NCBI GenBank assembly: GCA_046153505.1
Contig: JBJXDT010000024.1
Location: 1-45,473, forward strand
Direction: 5' to 3'
Length of the DNA stretch: 45,473 nt
From: JBJXDT01 sp046153505
Lineage (GTDB): Bacteria; Pseudomonadota; Gammaproteobacteria; Burkholderiales; Methylophilaceae
Notes under the pieces: model-generated
Databases searched by the model: none
What the model was told of the DNA's origin: nothing
The model's input: the letters and a program-made list of their open reading frames with translations, nothing else
Shown here: positions 25,808 through 33,335 of the stretch, in pieces
How positions within the stretch are numbered: position 1 is the stretch's first letter
How the letters are laid out: every line of letters begins with the position of its first letter
Program-made: the position numbers and the translations under genes

Positions 25808-26380
25808 CTATTTGGATAAAGATTTTAAAGCTTGCTTAATACCATCAGATACGCTGATTTCTTTATCCAGTAACTTAACTGCTGCCACCGCTTCTCGCTC
25901 GTTATAACCCAAGGCCAACAAAGCGTTCAACACATCGTGTGAAGCAGATTTAGGCTGATTACTAGCAGCGACACTTGCTATGCTAAATTTATCTTTTAAC
26001 TCCAAAAGTAAGCGTTCTGCGGTTTTTTTTCCGACGCCTGGAATGCGCGTCAACATCGTCACTTCTTGCATACTGACGGCTTGCACCAAATCCTCAATCG
26101 AAACTCCGCTTAAAATAGAAAGTGCAGATTTCGCCCCGATGCCATTCACTTTAAGTAATTGTCGGAAAGTAGCTCGCTCTTGATCTGTGCCAAAACCGTA
26201 AAGTAATTGCGCATCTTCACGCGCCACAAAATGCGTCAGTAACTGAATTTTTGTGCCGATTTCAGGAAGGTTGTAGAACGTGCTCATCGGCACTTCAACT
26301 TCGTAGCCAACACCACCACAATCCACAATCACTTGCGGGGGGGATTTTTCAATCAAAATGCCATTTAATCGACCTATCAT
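25808..26380 (-). CDS. ruvA: Holliday junction DNA-binding protein RuvA
   Basis: 190 residues with the N-terminal OB-fold (MIGRLNGILIEKSPPQVIVDCGGVGYEV), two helix-hairpin-helix motifs (LLKVNGIGAKSALSIL and LTRIPGVGKKTAERL) and a C-terminal domain that contacts RuvB. It overlaps ruvC by 4 bp (ATGA). Confidence 0.98.
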   Translation of the reverse strand: MIGRLNGILIEKSPPQVIVDCGGVGYEVEVPMSTFYNLPEIGTKIQLLTHFVAREDAQLLYGFGTDQERATFRQLLKVNGIGAKSALSILSGVSIEDLVQAVSMQEVTMLTRIPGVGKKTAERLLLELKDKFSIASVAASNQPKSASHDVLNALLALGYNEREAVAAVKLLDKEISVSDGIKQALKSLSK

Positions 26381-26922
26381 ACAAGCCTTCCATTTTTGAC
26401 TCTATAGCCCGATGTGACCAACTTACCCAAACCCTGACCTCCATGCGCATGACAAATCGCGCATGCCAATGCATCTGCTGAGTCCGGGCTTGGCGTAGCA
26501 GGCAACAATAACAATCTTTTCACCATTTCTTGCACTTGTTCTTTTTGTGCGTGGCCATTACCCACCACCGATTGCTTAACCTGCAAAGCTGTATATTCTG
26601 CCACCGATAAATTACGAATAACCGCCGCGCTAATCGCTGCTCCACGCGCTTGACCTAAAAGCAATGTAGATTGTGGGTTCACGTTTACAAACACTTTTTC
26701 CACTGCTACTTGCGCTGGTCTGTAAGTGTCTATTACCTCAAACAAACCGTCTAAGATGATCTTAAGTCGTGCAGGTAATTCTTCTCTATCTTCTGTCTTG
26801 CCGCTTGCTGTCTTAATCGTACCGCTAGCGACGTAAGTTATTTTGTTATCTAATGTTTCAATCACACCAAAACCTGTGATACGCAGGCCTGGGTCAATAC
26901 CTAGAATTCTCAGCGCGCTCAC
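26377..26922 (-). CDS. ruvC: Holliday junction resolvase RuvC
   Basis: RNase H-fold endonuclease of 181 residues. Catalytic D10 is in ILGIDPGLRITGFG, the Glu in VAVEKVFV, and the late acidic pair in DSADALACAICHA. The start GTG at 26920-26922 overlaps the yebC stop as GTGA. It is coupled to yebC and ruvA. Confidence 0.97.
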   Translation of the reverse strand: MSALRILGIDPGLRITGFGVIETLDNKITYVASGTIKTASGKTEDREELPARLKIILDGLFEVIDTYRPAQVAVEKVFVNVNPQSTLLLGQARGAAISAAVIRNLSVAEYTALQVKQSVVGNGHAQKEQVQEMVKRLLLLPATPSPDSADALACAICHAHGGQGLGKLVTSGYRVKNGRLV

Positions 26923-27647
26923 TCGTCCTCTAAAATAGCGGTAGTGTAAACATCTTGCACGTCGTCCAAATCTTCTAGCGCATCCAATATTTTTTGCATT
27001 TTTACAGCATCGTCGCCTATAAACTCTACTTCGTTCATAGGCTTCATCGTCACTTCCGCCATGGCAGGCTTTAAGCCCGCGGCCTCTAGTGCCTCTTTCA
27101 CTGCCACAAAATCACTGGGTGGAGTGATTACTTCTACGCTGCCGTCTTCATCGGTCACAATATCTTCTGCACCCGCGTCCAGCGCGGCTTCCATCACTTT
27201 ATCTTCGCTTACTCCAGGTTCAAATACTATGCTGCCACAATGCTTAAATAAAAACGCGACCGAGCCATCAGTACCAAGATTGCCGCCGTATTTGGTGAGT
27301 GCGTGGCGCACATCCATTACCGCCCGTTGTTTGTTGTCGGTGAGGCAATCAATAATAATCGCGGCGCCATTTATACCGTAACCTTCGTAGCGAATTTCCT
27401 CGTAGTTCACGCCTTCCAGCTCACCTGTGCCTTTTTTAACCGCACGCACAATATTGTCCGAAGGCATATTTTCTTCCTTAGCCTCAGCCACTGCAGCGCG
27501 AAGCCGAGGATTCATGGCTGGGTCGCCACCACCAAGCCGCGCCGCCACTGTAATTTCTTTAATTAGTTTGGTAAAAATTTTACCGCGCTTAGCATCTTGA
27601 CGACCTTTGCGATGTTGAATATTTGCCCATTTACTGTGTCCTGCCAT
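26919..27647 (-). CDS. yebC: YebC/PmpR family transcription/translation factor
   Basis: 242-residue TACO1/YebC family protein (MAGHSKWANIQHRKGRQDAKRGK-type start, EIRYEGYGINGAAIIIDCLTDN). Members have been described as DNA-binding regulators and, more recently, as factors helping translation of proline stretches. It heads the ruvCA run, its usual proteobacterial neighbourhood. The promoter is not clear; a short palindrome ATACA-4-TGTAT lies at 27669-27682 in its leader. Confidence 0.96.
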   Translation of the reverse strand: MAGHSKWANIQHRKGRQDAKRGKIFTKLIKEITVAARLGGGDPAMNPRLRAAVAEAKEENMPSDNIVRAVKKGTGELEGVNYEEIRYEGYGINGAAIIIDCLTDNKQRAVMDVRHALTKYGGNLGTDGSVAFLFKHCGSIVFEPGVSEDKVMEAALDAGAEDIVTDEDGSVEVITPPSDFVAVKEALEAAGLKPAMAEVTMKPMNEVEFIGDDAVKMQKILDALEDLDDVQDVYTTAILEDE

Positions 27648-27727
27648 AACTATCCTTATCGACCTTCTATACAGCCTTGTATTTTATCACACGCCATCAT
27701 GTTAATGCTTTACGTACATCGCTCAAC

Positions 27728-27758
27728 AAAAAAGGGGCTTAGTTTTTAACTAAGCCCC
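27728..27758 (-). terminator. intrinsic terminator after the cytochrome c gene
   Basis: Very strong 11-bp arms 27734-27744 and 27748-27758 (GGGGCTTAGTT / AACTAAGCCCC) with a TTT loop; six T follow on the minus strand. It insulates yebC from the cytochrome gene. Confidence 0.92.
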
Positions 27759-27797
27759 GCTATTTATTTACTAAATGCGCTCTTAAGGTTGAGCTTT

Positions 27798-28415
27798 TTA
27801 TTGCTTACCTTTTCTTTTTCTTTTTTGCTTATGTTTGGATTTATCGGGGGTTGAAATCTCAACTGCTGTTGCAGCTGTTAGCGTCGCTGCAGTTGCTGCC
27901 TCTGCAGAAGGTGAAGCTTGGGTTGCATCCGTAGGCTTCACGGCATCTCCTTCTGGCACTTTGCCACCGGCACGCAAAAAGGCTACCACTTTCAACACCT
28001 CATCAGGCGACAAACCAGCGGTTTGATCGTCTGGTTGCATCAAGCCTTTTCCCTTTGCCCCCATGCCACCATTGGTGCCACCCCAAATCGTTTCAAATAT
28101 ACCTGTGTCTTCGGCATCTTTCGGATAACGGAAGTTAGGACCTGTTAAGCCAGGCCCCACTTGACCTTTGGCTTCGGGTCCATGGCATTGTGAGCATGAG
28201 TACAACTGATACACTTTTTTACCGCCTTTGATAGCGGCGACATTTCCAACATAGCTATTTTTACCAGAATTTAAAAATTCCTTGGCAGCAGGTGTATCAA
28301 ACATCGATGCAGGAATATCCATGCTTTTGCCGTCCGCAGTTGAGGTAAATGTTGCTGCATTCGCATAAAGTGGTAAGGTCGCAAACATCGCCAAAAATAA
28401 ACTTGAAATTTTCAT
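27798..28415 (-). CDS. cytochrome cL-like c-type cytochrome (MxaG/XoxG-like)
   Basis: 205 residues: signal peptide to about residue 20, haem motif C74-x2-C77-H78 (SCSQCHGPEAKG), and likely Met ligands among M118 and M126. The block YPKDAEDTGIFETIWGG followed by MGAKGKGLM and GLSPDEVLKVVAFLRAG resembles cytochrome cL, the electron acceptor of PQQ methanol dehydrogenases. No xoxF or mxaF gene is adjacent, so a role in methanol oxidation is inferred. An approximately 50-residue tail rich in Ala and Thr ends in a basic KHKQKRKRKGK stretch, unusual for this family. It could also be another class I cytochrome c. Confidence 0.78.
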   Translation of the reverse strand: MKISSLFLAMFATLPLYANAATFTSTADGKSMDIPASMFDTPAAKEFLNSGKNSYVGNVAAIKGGKKVYQLYSCSQCHGPEAKGQVGPGLTGPNFRYPKDAEDTGIFETIWGGTNGGMGAKGKGLMQPDDQTAGLSPDEVLKVVAFLRAGGKVPEGDAVKPTDATQASPSAEAATAATLTAATAVEISTPDKSKHKQKRKRKGKQ

Positions 28416-28531
28416 GTTGTTATTCCAAAAAATTAATAAAGTTCTGCCTACTATTTCTACAAACTTCGGCAGGCAAACAGTTAACGCAAATACTGGCTAT
28501 TTTGAATACAGTCTAAGCACATTTTTTACCT

Positions 28532-29443
28532 TTAATCTTGCCCCATGGCGGGATCAATTTGAGTGTGTTTGCGGATATTAATACTAGAAATAATGAGCAG
28601 AGACAAAGCAATTAACAGCATGCCCACAAGCTCTTGTGTTTTAGGTGTTTCGCCCAGCTGAATCCATGCCGACAAGACACCAATCACTGGCGCAAGCATT
28701 GACGCCATGCTTGCCACGCCCGCTTGCAAACGCTGCAACGCATAAATCCAAAGCACCCAAGCTAAGGAGCCACTAAGAAATACACTGAACAAAATGCAGT
28801 TGATAAAAGTTGCGGTCCAATTGATTGGCGGTGCGGGTACAGCGAAAGCAAGTAACACAAGAGGAATAGAACCTAACAGTAACGGCCACGCGGTCAAATT
28901 AAGCAAATCGAAACTTGGTAATTTTGCGTGTAATTTTTTTGAGACTATCGCCGAAATTGCCCAAAAAATTCCTGAGCACACCGCTAAAAACATGCTAAAG
29001 CCATCTGCTGCAATATGCAATGGATCAAAGATAAGCACAATGCCAAAAAGGGCAAACAGCACCGCTATCCATTGCCAGCCTTGTACTTTTTCGCCCAGTA
29101 ACAGCCAAGCAAACAGCATCACCCAAAATGGCATCGTGTAAGCCAATACCGCTGTTTTACCTGCGCCACCATGTACCAAGGCAATTATCAACAGACCCGT
29201 AAAACCGCAAGTTTGCAGTAGGCCAAGTAATAACATGGTAGGGAACTCCTTTAAGGTCAGTGGGCGTTTAGTAAAAAACATCACCATAAAAAGCATAATC
29301 GCCCCTAAAAAAGTGCGTATTGCTGCAAACTGATAAGGGCTTGCATCTTGAACTGCTAGCTTCATGACTACCCAGTTGTAGCCCCAAATTAAGGTGAGTA
29401 AAAGCAGGGCTAAAAAAGCTTTAATCGTTGTATTGTTTCGCAT
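28532..29443 (-). CDS. EamA/DMT-family permease
   Basis: 303 residues with about ten hydrophobic segments arranged as two EamA repeats (LLTLIWGYNWVVMKLAVQDA in the first; AWVLWIYALQRLQAGVASM in the second). It is a drug/metabolite exporter by family; the substrate cannot be read from the sequence. It is divergent from the CBS-pair gene and about 116 bp upstream of the cytochrome gene on the same strand. Confidence 0.9.
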   Translation of the reverse strand: MRNNTTIKAFLALLLLTLIWGYNWVVMKLAVQDASPYQFAAIRTFLGAIMLFMVMFFTKRPLTLKEFPTMLLLGLLQTCGFTGLLIIALVHGGAGKTAVLAYTMPFWVMLFAWLLLGEKVQGWQWIAVLFALFGIVLIFDPLHIAADGFSMFLAVCSGIFWAISAIVSKKLHAKLPSFDLLNLTAWPLLLGSIPLVLLAFAVPAPPINWTATFINCILFSVFLSGSLAWVLWIYALQRLQAGVASMASMLAPVIGVLSAWIQLGETPKTQELVGMLLIALSLLIISSINIRKHTQIDPAMGQD

Positions 29444-29459
29444 ATCGGTTATTTATAGT

Positions 29460-29487
29460 TTGCTAGCGACATTATAAGGTGTATATT
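29460..29487 (+). promoter_or_regulatory. candidate promoter of the CBS-pair gene
   Basis: -35 TTGCTA (29460-29465) and -10 TATATT (29482-29487) with a 16-bp spacer, 29 bp before the ATG. GAGGGAG provides the ribosome binding site. Confidence 0.5.
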
Positions 29488-29516
29488 TTTAGGAATGCAC
29501 GCCTGAGGGAGAAATC

Positions 29517-29951
29517 ATGAAAACACTTCTACAAATTTTAAAAAATAAAAACCAAAAAGAGCTGATTTCAATTCAGCCAGAACGCCCAGTATTTGATGCA
29601 CTTGTAATTCTTGCTGAGTACAAAATTGGCGCACTTGCGATAATGCAATCTGGCAAGTTAGTAGGCATTTTCTCCGAGCGCGATTATGCGAGAGAAGTCG
29701 TTTTAAAAGGTAGGTCATCTAAAACCACGCAAATTCAAGACGTGATGACCACAAAAATCATTTCGGGAAAACCCGACGATTTAGTGGAGTCTGCGATGAG
29801 CTTAATGAGCGAAAAACACATTCGGCATTTGCCAGTGCTTGATGGCGACAAAGTGCTAGGTATGTTGTCACTTGGCGATTTGGTGAAAGAAACGATTGCT
29901 TACCAACAGAGCTTAATTAAGCAGTTAGAAAGCTATATCCAAGGCGGATAA
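29517..29951 (+). CDS. tandem CBS-domain protein
   Basis: 144 residues composed almost entirely of two CBS motifs (Bateman module): about 15-65 (YKIGALAIMQSGKLVGIFSERDYA) and about 75-135 (MTTKIISGKPDDLVESAMSLM, HLPVLDGDKVLGMLSLGDLV). Such modules bind adenine nucleotides and act as energy or redox sensors; no effector domain is fused. It has a strong ribosome binding site. It is followed by the pqqA leader on the same strand. Confidence 0.92.
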   Translation: MKTLLQILKNKNQKELISIQPERPVFDALVILAEYKIGALAIMQSGKLVGIFSERDYAREVVLKGRSSKTTQIQDVMTTKIISGKPDDLVESAMSLMSEKHIRHLPVLDGDKVLGMLSLGDLVKETIAYQQSLIKQLESYIQGG

Positions 29952-30107
29952 TGTATTTTCTAATGAAAATCATGAGGCCGTATTCATGGTTTGCGAGTTC
30001 GGTTTGAAAAACCTTTAGCGCATAATGCACTCATACAAACAAGTAGCAAATAAATTGTTTGTTGCTTTAAATGAATAACTCGTTTAACCAAATTTAGGAG
30101 AATTATT

Positions 30108-30179
30108 ATGTGGACAACACCAGCAGCTACTGAAATGCGTTTTGGCTTTGAAGTTACAATGTACGTGATGAACAAATAA
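30108..30179 (+). CDS. pqqA: coenzyme PQQ precursor peptide PqqA
   Basis: Short gene of 23 codons encoding the peptide from which pyrroloquinoline quinone is made. The sequence begins MWTTPAATEMRFGFEVTMY. It has the conserved E15-x3-Y19 (FEVTMY) that PqqE crosslinks, and ends VMNK. AGGAG at 30096-30100 lies 7 bases before the ATG, and a strong terminator follows. pqqB, C, D and E are not in the window, so this is a free-standing copy. A -10-like CATAAT occurs at 30021-30026 in the 156-bp leader, without a good -35. PQQ is the cofactor of methanol dehydrogenases. Confidence 0.93.
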   Translation: MWTTPAATEMRFGFEVTMYVMNK

Positions 30180-30198
30180 TTCACTTTTAAGTGAATGC

Positions 30199-30224
30199 AA
30201 AAGGGAGCTTTGGCTCCCTTTTTT
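30199..30224 (+). terminator. intrinsic terminator after pqqA
   Basis: 10-bp arms (AAAAGGGAGC, 30199-30208, pairing with GCTCCCTTTT, 30213-30222) around TTTG, with a run of six T. A second hairpin (8-bp arms ATTCACTT / AAGTGAAT, 30179-30196) begins at the pqqA stop codon. Four T on the opposite side could let it also stop minus-strand transcripts from yjbQ. Confidence 0.92.
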
Positions 30225-30245
30225 GTTTGTTACTACTAGACAACT

Positions 30246-30665
30246 TTAGTCCCCAATAATCTTTACTAACACGCGTTTCTTGCGGCGACCATCAAATTCA
30301 CCGTAAAAAATCTGCTCCCATGGACCAAAATCAAGCCGTCCTTCGCTAACCGCTACCACTACCTCGCGCCCCATGACTTGGCGTTTAATATGCGCATCGG
30401 CATTGTCCTCGCCAGTATCGTTATGACGATAGCCACTTACAGGCTCATGCGGCGCTAACTTTTCTAGCCAAACTTTATAGTCGTGATGCAAACCACGTTC
30501 ATCATCGTTAATAAACACACTGGCAGAAATATGCATGGCATTTATCAGCACCAAGCCCTCTTGAATGCCGCTTTCTTGTAGGCACGCCATCACTTCACCC
30601 GTGATATTTTTAAAATCCATGCGGCTAGGTATATTAAACCAAAGTTCTTTGCGAAAGCTTTTCAT
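30246..30665 (-). CDS. yjbQ: YjbQ/UPF0047 family protein
   Basis: 139 residues with family patterns HISASVFINDDERGLHHDY, GYRHNDTGEDNADAHIKRQ and GRLDFGPWEQIFYGEFDG. YjbQ has been described as a secondary thiamine-phosphate synthase, with the physiological role uncertain. The ATG at 30663-30665 is chosen because AGGGAG lies 8 bases upstream; the alternative GTG at 30674 falls within this ribosome binding site. Confidence 0.93.
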   Translation of the reverse strand: MKSFRKELWFNIPSRMDFKNITGEVMACLQESGIQEGLVLINAMHISASVFINDDERGLHHDYKVWLEKLAPHEPVSGYRHNDTGEDNADAHIKRQVMGREVVVAVSEGRLDFGPWEQIFYGEFDGRRKKRVLVKIIGD

Positions 30666-30716
30666 AATGTTCACTCCCTGATGATTTAGCTTTTTTATTT
30701 TAGCACCCCTAAAAAT

Positions 30717-30744
30717 AAAAAAGCCTCCTAATGGAGACCTTTTT
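30717..30744 (-). terminator. intrinsic terminator after the SoxYZ-like gene
   Basis: 12-bp stem with two G-U pairs around an ATTA loop (arms 30717-30728 and 30733-30744), followed by six T on the minus strand. It lies just after the SoxYZ-like stop codon. Confidence 0.82.
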
Positions 30745-30757
30745 ACATAAAAATTGC

Positions 30758-31558
30758 TTAACCTTTTACTTCTAATTGCTCACTAAAAGTTTTACCTTCA
30801 TTATCCGTGGCTTTTACTTCTAGCTTTCCAGGTGCATCTGGGACAAAGTCAAATTTAAAATACGGGTCTTCCGCGGTTCCCACGCCCACATCTACTGTCA
30901 GCAAAGGCTTGTCATTGTAGCTAAAAACAGCTTGCTTAATATAAAACGCAGGCACAAAACCCTGCGAAACCAAATCACGCTGCAAACCAGTGCGCATCGG
31001 GTGTTTGATATTAAAAGTGGAGGAAATTGTGCTACCTAATTTGACTGGCTCGTCTACTTTAAGTTTAATTTTCCCTGCCGTTGCTCTAATTTGCGCTTCA
31101 TCGCCATCCACCGTACCACCACAGCCGCCAGCTGCGCGAATTTCACGCGAGGCTAAGTATAGTTTTCCATCCTCCGTTTCGCCGACCAAACGCACAAAAG
31201 CATCGGTTTCAAATCTAATTCTAGTCGATAAATTAAAGTTACCTAGTGCGTCGGTTAAATGGTATGTTGCCGTGAGTGGAATCGGATTAGCATCTACAAA
31301 TGCATACAGCTTTTTGATTTTTACACCTTTGGCCGCCGCATTATCCAAAATGTAGGTTACTGGCACTTGCGCACCACTTTCGGCGCGGCGCGGCGCATCG
31401 ATACGCATAAAATCCGCATCGATAATTTCGCGCTTTTCAAAAAACGCTTCTTTCATCACACCCCATAATTTCGGGTTAGATTCCGCAAAAGCAGATACGC
31501 TGGAAGCCAATATCCATGTGCCTGCCAGAACAACTGAAAATAATTTATTCCACTTCAT
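30758..31558 (-). CDS. quinoprotein dehydrogenase-associated SoxYZ-like carrier
   Basis: 266 residues: signal peptide to about residue 25 (SAFA), a SoxY-like domain at about 35-150 ending in the carrier motif GGCGG with C146, then a SoxZ-like domain (about 155-266: IKHPMRTGLQRD, FDFVPDAPGKLEV). Fused SoxYZ-like proteins of this type are known next to PQQ-dependent dehydrogenase genes in methylotrophs; their function is unproven. No other sox gene (soxAX, soxB, soxCD) is present, so thiosulfate oxidation is not supported. A CRP/FNR-type palindrome lies about 105 bp upstream. Confidence 0.88.
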   Translation of the reverse strand: MKWNKLFSVVLAGTWILASSVSAFAESNPKLWGVMKEAFFEKREIIDADFMRIDAPRRAESGAQVPVTYILDNAAAKGVKIKKLYAFVDANPIPLTATYHLTDALGNFNLSTRIRFETDAFVRLVGETEDGKLYLASREIRAAGGCGGTVDGDEAQIRATAGKIKLKVDEPVKLGSTISSTFNIKHPMRTGLQRDLVSQGFVPAFYIKQAVFSYNDKPLLTVDVGVGTAEDPYFKFDFVPDAPGKLEVKATDNEGKTFSEQLEVKG

Positions 31559-31660
31559 ACTACCCCCAAAACATTCTAATCACACAAACGCACGCTATCC
31601 AAATTGGATTACTAAATTTTTAATTCTTTTGCTTGATATTATTTTTTTTAAATTATTTGT

Positions 31661-31678
31661 ATGTGACGTGCATCACAT
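31661..31678. promoter_or_regulatory. CRP/FNR-type operator candidate
   Basis: ATGTGA-CGTGCA-TCACAT: the inverted repeat TGTGA-N6-TCACA, a full match to the CRP half-sites, lies between the VOC gene (its stop codon starts at 31678) and the SoxYZ-like gene. It is probably an operator for the SoxYZ-like gene. A possible promoter downstream of it, -35 TTGGAT (31597-31602) and -10 TAGAAT (31573-31578) with an 18-bp spacer, would leave a leader of less than 10 nt. Confidence 0.6.
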
Positions 31679-32106
31679 TACTGCTGACTCGGGTCGCCCG
31701 ACGGGCGCATTTCGTAATCTGGGTTCCAAAATTCTTCAAAATTAAGCTCAACCCCGTTGCCTGCAGGGTCTTTTAAATTAATTTGACGCACGCCGTTCGC
31801 CAAAATACGCGTAGTGTAAAGCACGTTATGCTTGGTTAAATTCGCTTCCATCGCTGGCATATCGTTGCAGGTAAAGCTGACATGGTCATACGTGCCATGG
31901 ACATGTAACTGAGGTGGTTCTGGCGTTTTATATTCTGCTAAATGCACAACATCGTTAGTGCCAATATAAAGCCAATAACCATAAGTGGTGCTCGCGACGC
32001 GCTTGCCAACCGTTAAACCCAAAATATCGCAATAGAAATCTCGCAACTTATGCATCGTCTCACGATCGGTGCGGAAATTAACGTGATTGATTTCGGTAAG
32101 TGGCAT
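31678..32106 (-). CDS. VOC-family (glyoxalase/dioxygenase-fold) protein
   Basis: 142 residues, a single VOC module. The N-terminal ITEINHVNFRT-type strand with its metal-binding His (INHVNFRT), the central HVHGTYDHVSFTC and the C-terminal DPAGNGVELNFEEF with a metal-binding Glu fit the fold. Substrate unknown: candidates are a methylmalonyl-CoA epimerase-like, glyoxalase-like or resistance-type enzyme. It is divergent from tdh. Confidence 0.85.
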   Translation of the reverse strand: MPLTEINHVNFRTDRETMHKLRDFYCDILGLTVGKRVASTTYGYWLYIGTNDVVHLAEYKTPEPPQLHVHGTYDHVSFTCNDMPAMEANLTKHNVLYTTRILANGVRQINLKDPAGNGVELNFEEFWNPDYEMRPSGDPSQQ

Positions 32107-32181
32107 AAGCTTTTGTTTGACAAGGTAGAGTTAATAAAATTTCAACTGCAATCATACCCGATTCCACTAGAGGTTGACAGT

Positions 32182-32210
32182 TTGAATAAGCGCATACCTT
32201 ATGCCATACT
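32182..32210 (+). promoter_or_regulatory. candidate tdh-kbl promoter
   Basis: -35 TTGAAT (32182-32187) and extended -10 TGC-CATACT (-10 at 32205-32210), spacer 17 bp. A full-consensus TTGACA also lies at 32174-32179 but with a 19-bp spacing to a poor -10. The 69-nt leader is AT-rich, with AGGGA before the ATG. Confidence 0.55.
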
Positions 32211-32278
32211 AGGCGTGTAGAACAAAATAAAAAAACTTAAAAATTCAATAAAACTAATTATTTATAGGGAACTAAATA

Positions 32279-33319
32279 ATGAAAGCCTTAGTAAAAAAAT
32301 ACGCCAAAGAAGGCCTTTGGCTAGAGGATATGCCTGAGCCAGAAGTTGGCAATAATGATGTGCTGATTAAAATTAAAAAAACTGCTATCTGCGGCACCGA
32401 TGTACACATTTACAACTGGGATGAATGGGCGCAAAGAACGATTCCTGTGCCGATGATTACTGGGCACGAATACGTCGGCGAGATTGCAGGATTTGGCTCA
32501 AACGTCACAGGGTACAACATTGGTGATATCGTCTCTGGTGAAGGCCATTTGACTTGCGGACGTTGCCGCAACTGCTTAGGTGGGCGTACACATTTATGCC
32601 CCAACACCATCGGCGTAGGTGTTAATCGACACGGTGCTTTTGCTGAATACTTGGTGATTCCAGCCAAAAATGTGTTTAAACCAAGCCGCCCCATTGATAC
32701 CGATTTACTCTCTTATTTTGATGCATACGGCAATGCGGTGCACACTGCTTTGTCTTTTAATATGGTGGGTGAAGATGTGTTGATTACTGGCGCAGGCCCC
32801 ATAGGCAGCATGGCGGCTTTGGTGGCCGATCATGCCGGTGCTAGAAATATCGTGATTACCGATATGAACCAGTACCGTTTGGATTTAATTAAAAGTATTT
32901 TACCTCGTGTAGTAGCAGTAAATGTCAGCAAAGAGTCTATTACCAAAGAAATGATGCAATCGATGGGCATTTTTGAAGGCTTTGATGTGGGTCTAGAAAT
33001 GTCTGGCTCGCCCAAAGCGTTTGGCGACATGCTCAGCAAAATGATTAACGGCGGCAACATTGCCATGCTGGCCATTATGCCTGCTGGTTCTGGCATTGAC
33101 TGGGATATGGTGGTATTTAAAGGCCTGACGATTAAGGGCATTTATGGTCGTGAGATTTTTGAAACTTGGTACAAAGGCAGCATGATGGTACAAAGCGGTC
33201 TGCCTTTAGAGAAAATTATCACGCATCGGTTTCACTATACCGACTTTCAACAAGGCTTTGACGTAATGCGATCTGGCAACTCAGGTAAAGTGATTTTAAA
33301 TTGGGAAGAAAAAGCATAA
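32279..33319 (+). CDS. tdh: L-threonine 3-dehydrogenase
   Basis: NAD-dependent oxidation of threonine to 2-amino-3-ketobutyrate. 346-residue medium-chain zinc dehydrogenase: catalytic zinc ligands C38, H63 and E64 (AICGTDVHIYNW, TGHEYVG), structural zinc cysteines C93, C96, C99 and C107, and the Rossmann motif GAGPIGSMAA near residue 170. It is 16 bp upstream of kbl. Confidence 0.97.
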   Translation: MKALVKKYAKEGLWLEDMPEPEVGNNDVLIKIKKTAICGTDVHIYNWDEWAQRTIPVPMITGHEYVGEIAGFGSNVTGYNIGDIVSGEGHLTCGRCRNCLGGRTHLCPNTIGVGVNRHGAFAEYLVIPAKNVFKPSRPIDTDLLSYFDAYGNAVHTALSFNMVGEDVLITGAGPIGSMAALVADHAGARNIVITDMNQYRLDLIKSILPRVVAVNVSKESITKEMMQSMGIFEGFDVGLEMSGSPKAFGDMLSKMINGGNIAMLAIMPAGSGIDWDMVVFKGLTIKGIYGREIFETWYKGSMMVQSGLPLEKIITHRFHYTDFQQGFDVMRSGNSGKVILNWEEKA

Positions 33320-33335
33320 TTGGAAAGACTAAAAA

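Noticed and set aside
27669..27682. Palindrome ATACA-GCCT-TGTAT in the yebC leader as a LexA (SOS) box
   Set aside because: It lacks the CTG and CAG ends and the 8-base core spacing of the LexA site; arms are only 5 bp and could occur by chance.
30758..31558. Thiosulfate-oxidising Sox system
   Set aside because: Only a fused SoxYZ-like carrier is present; soxAX, soxB and soxCD are absent from the window and the fused form belongs to the quinoprotein-associated type.
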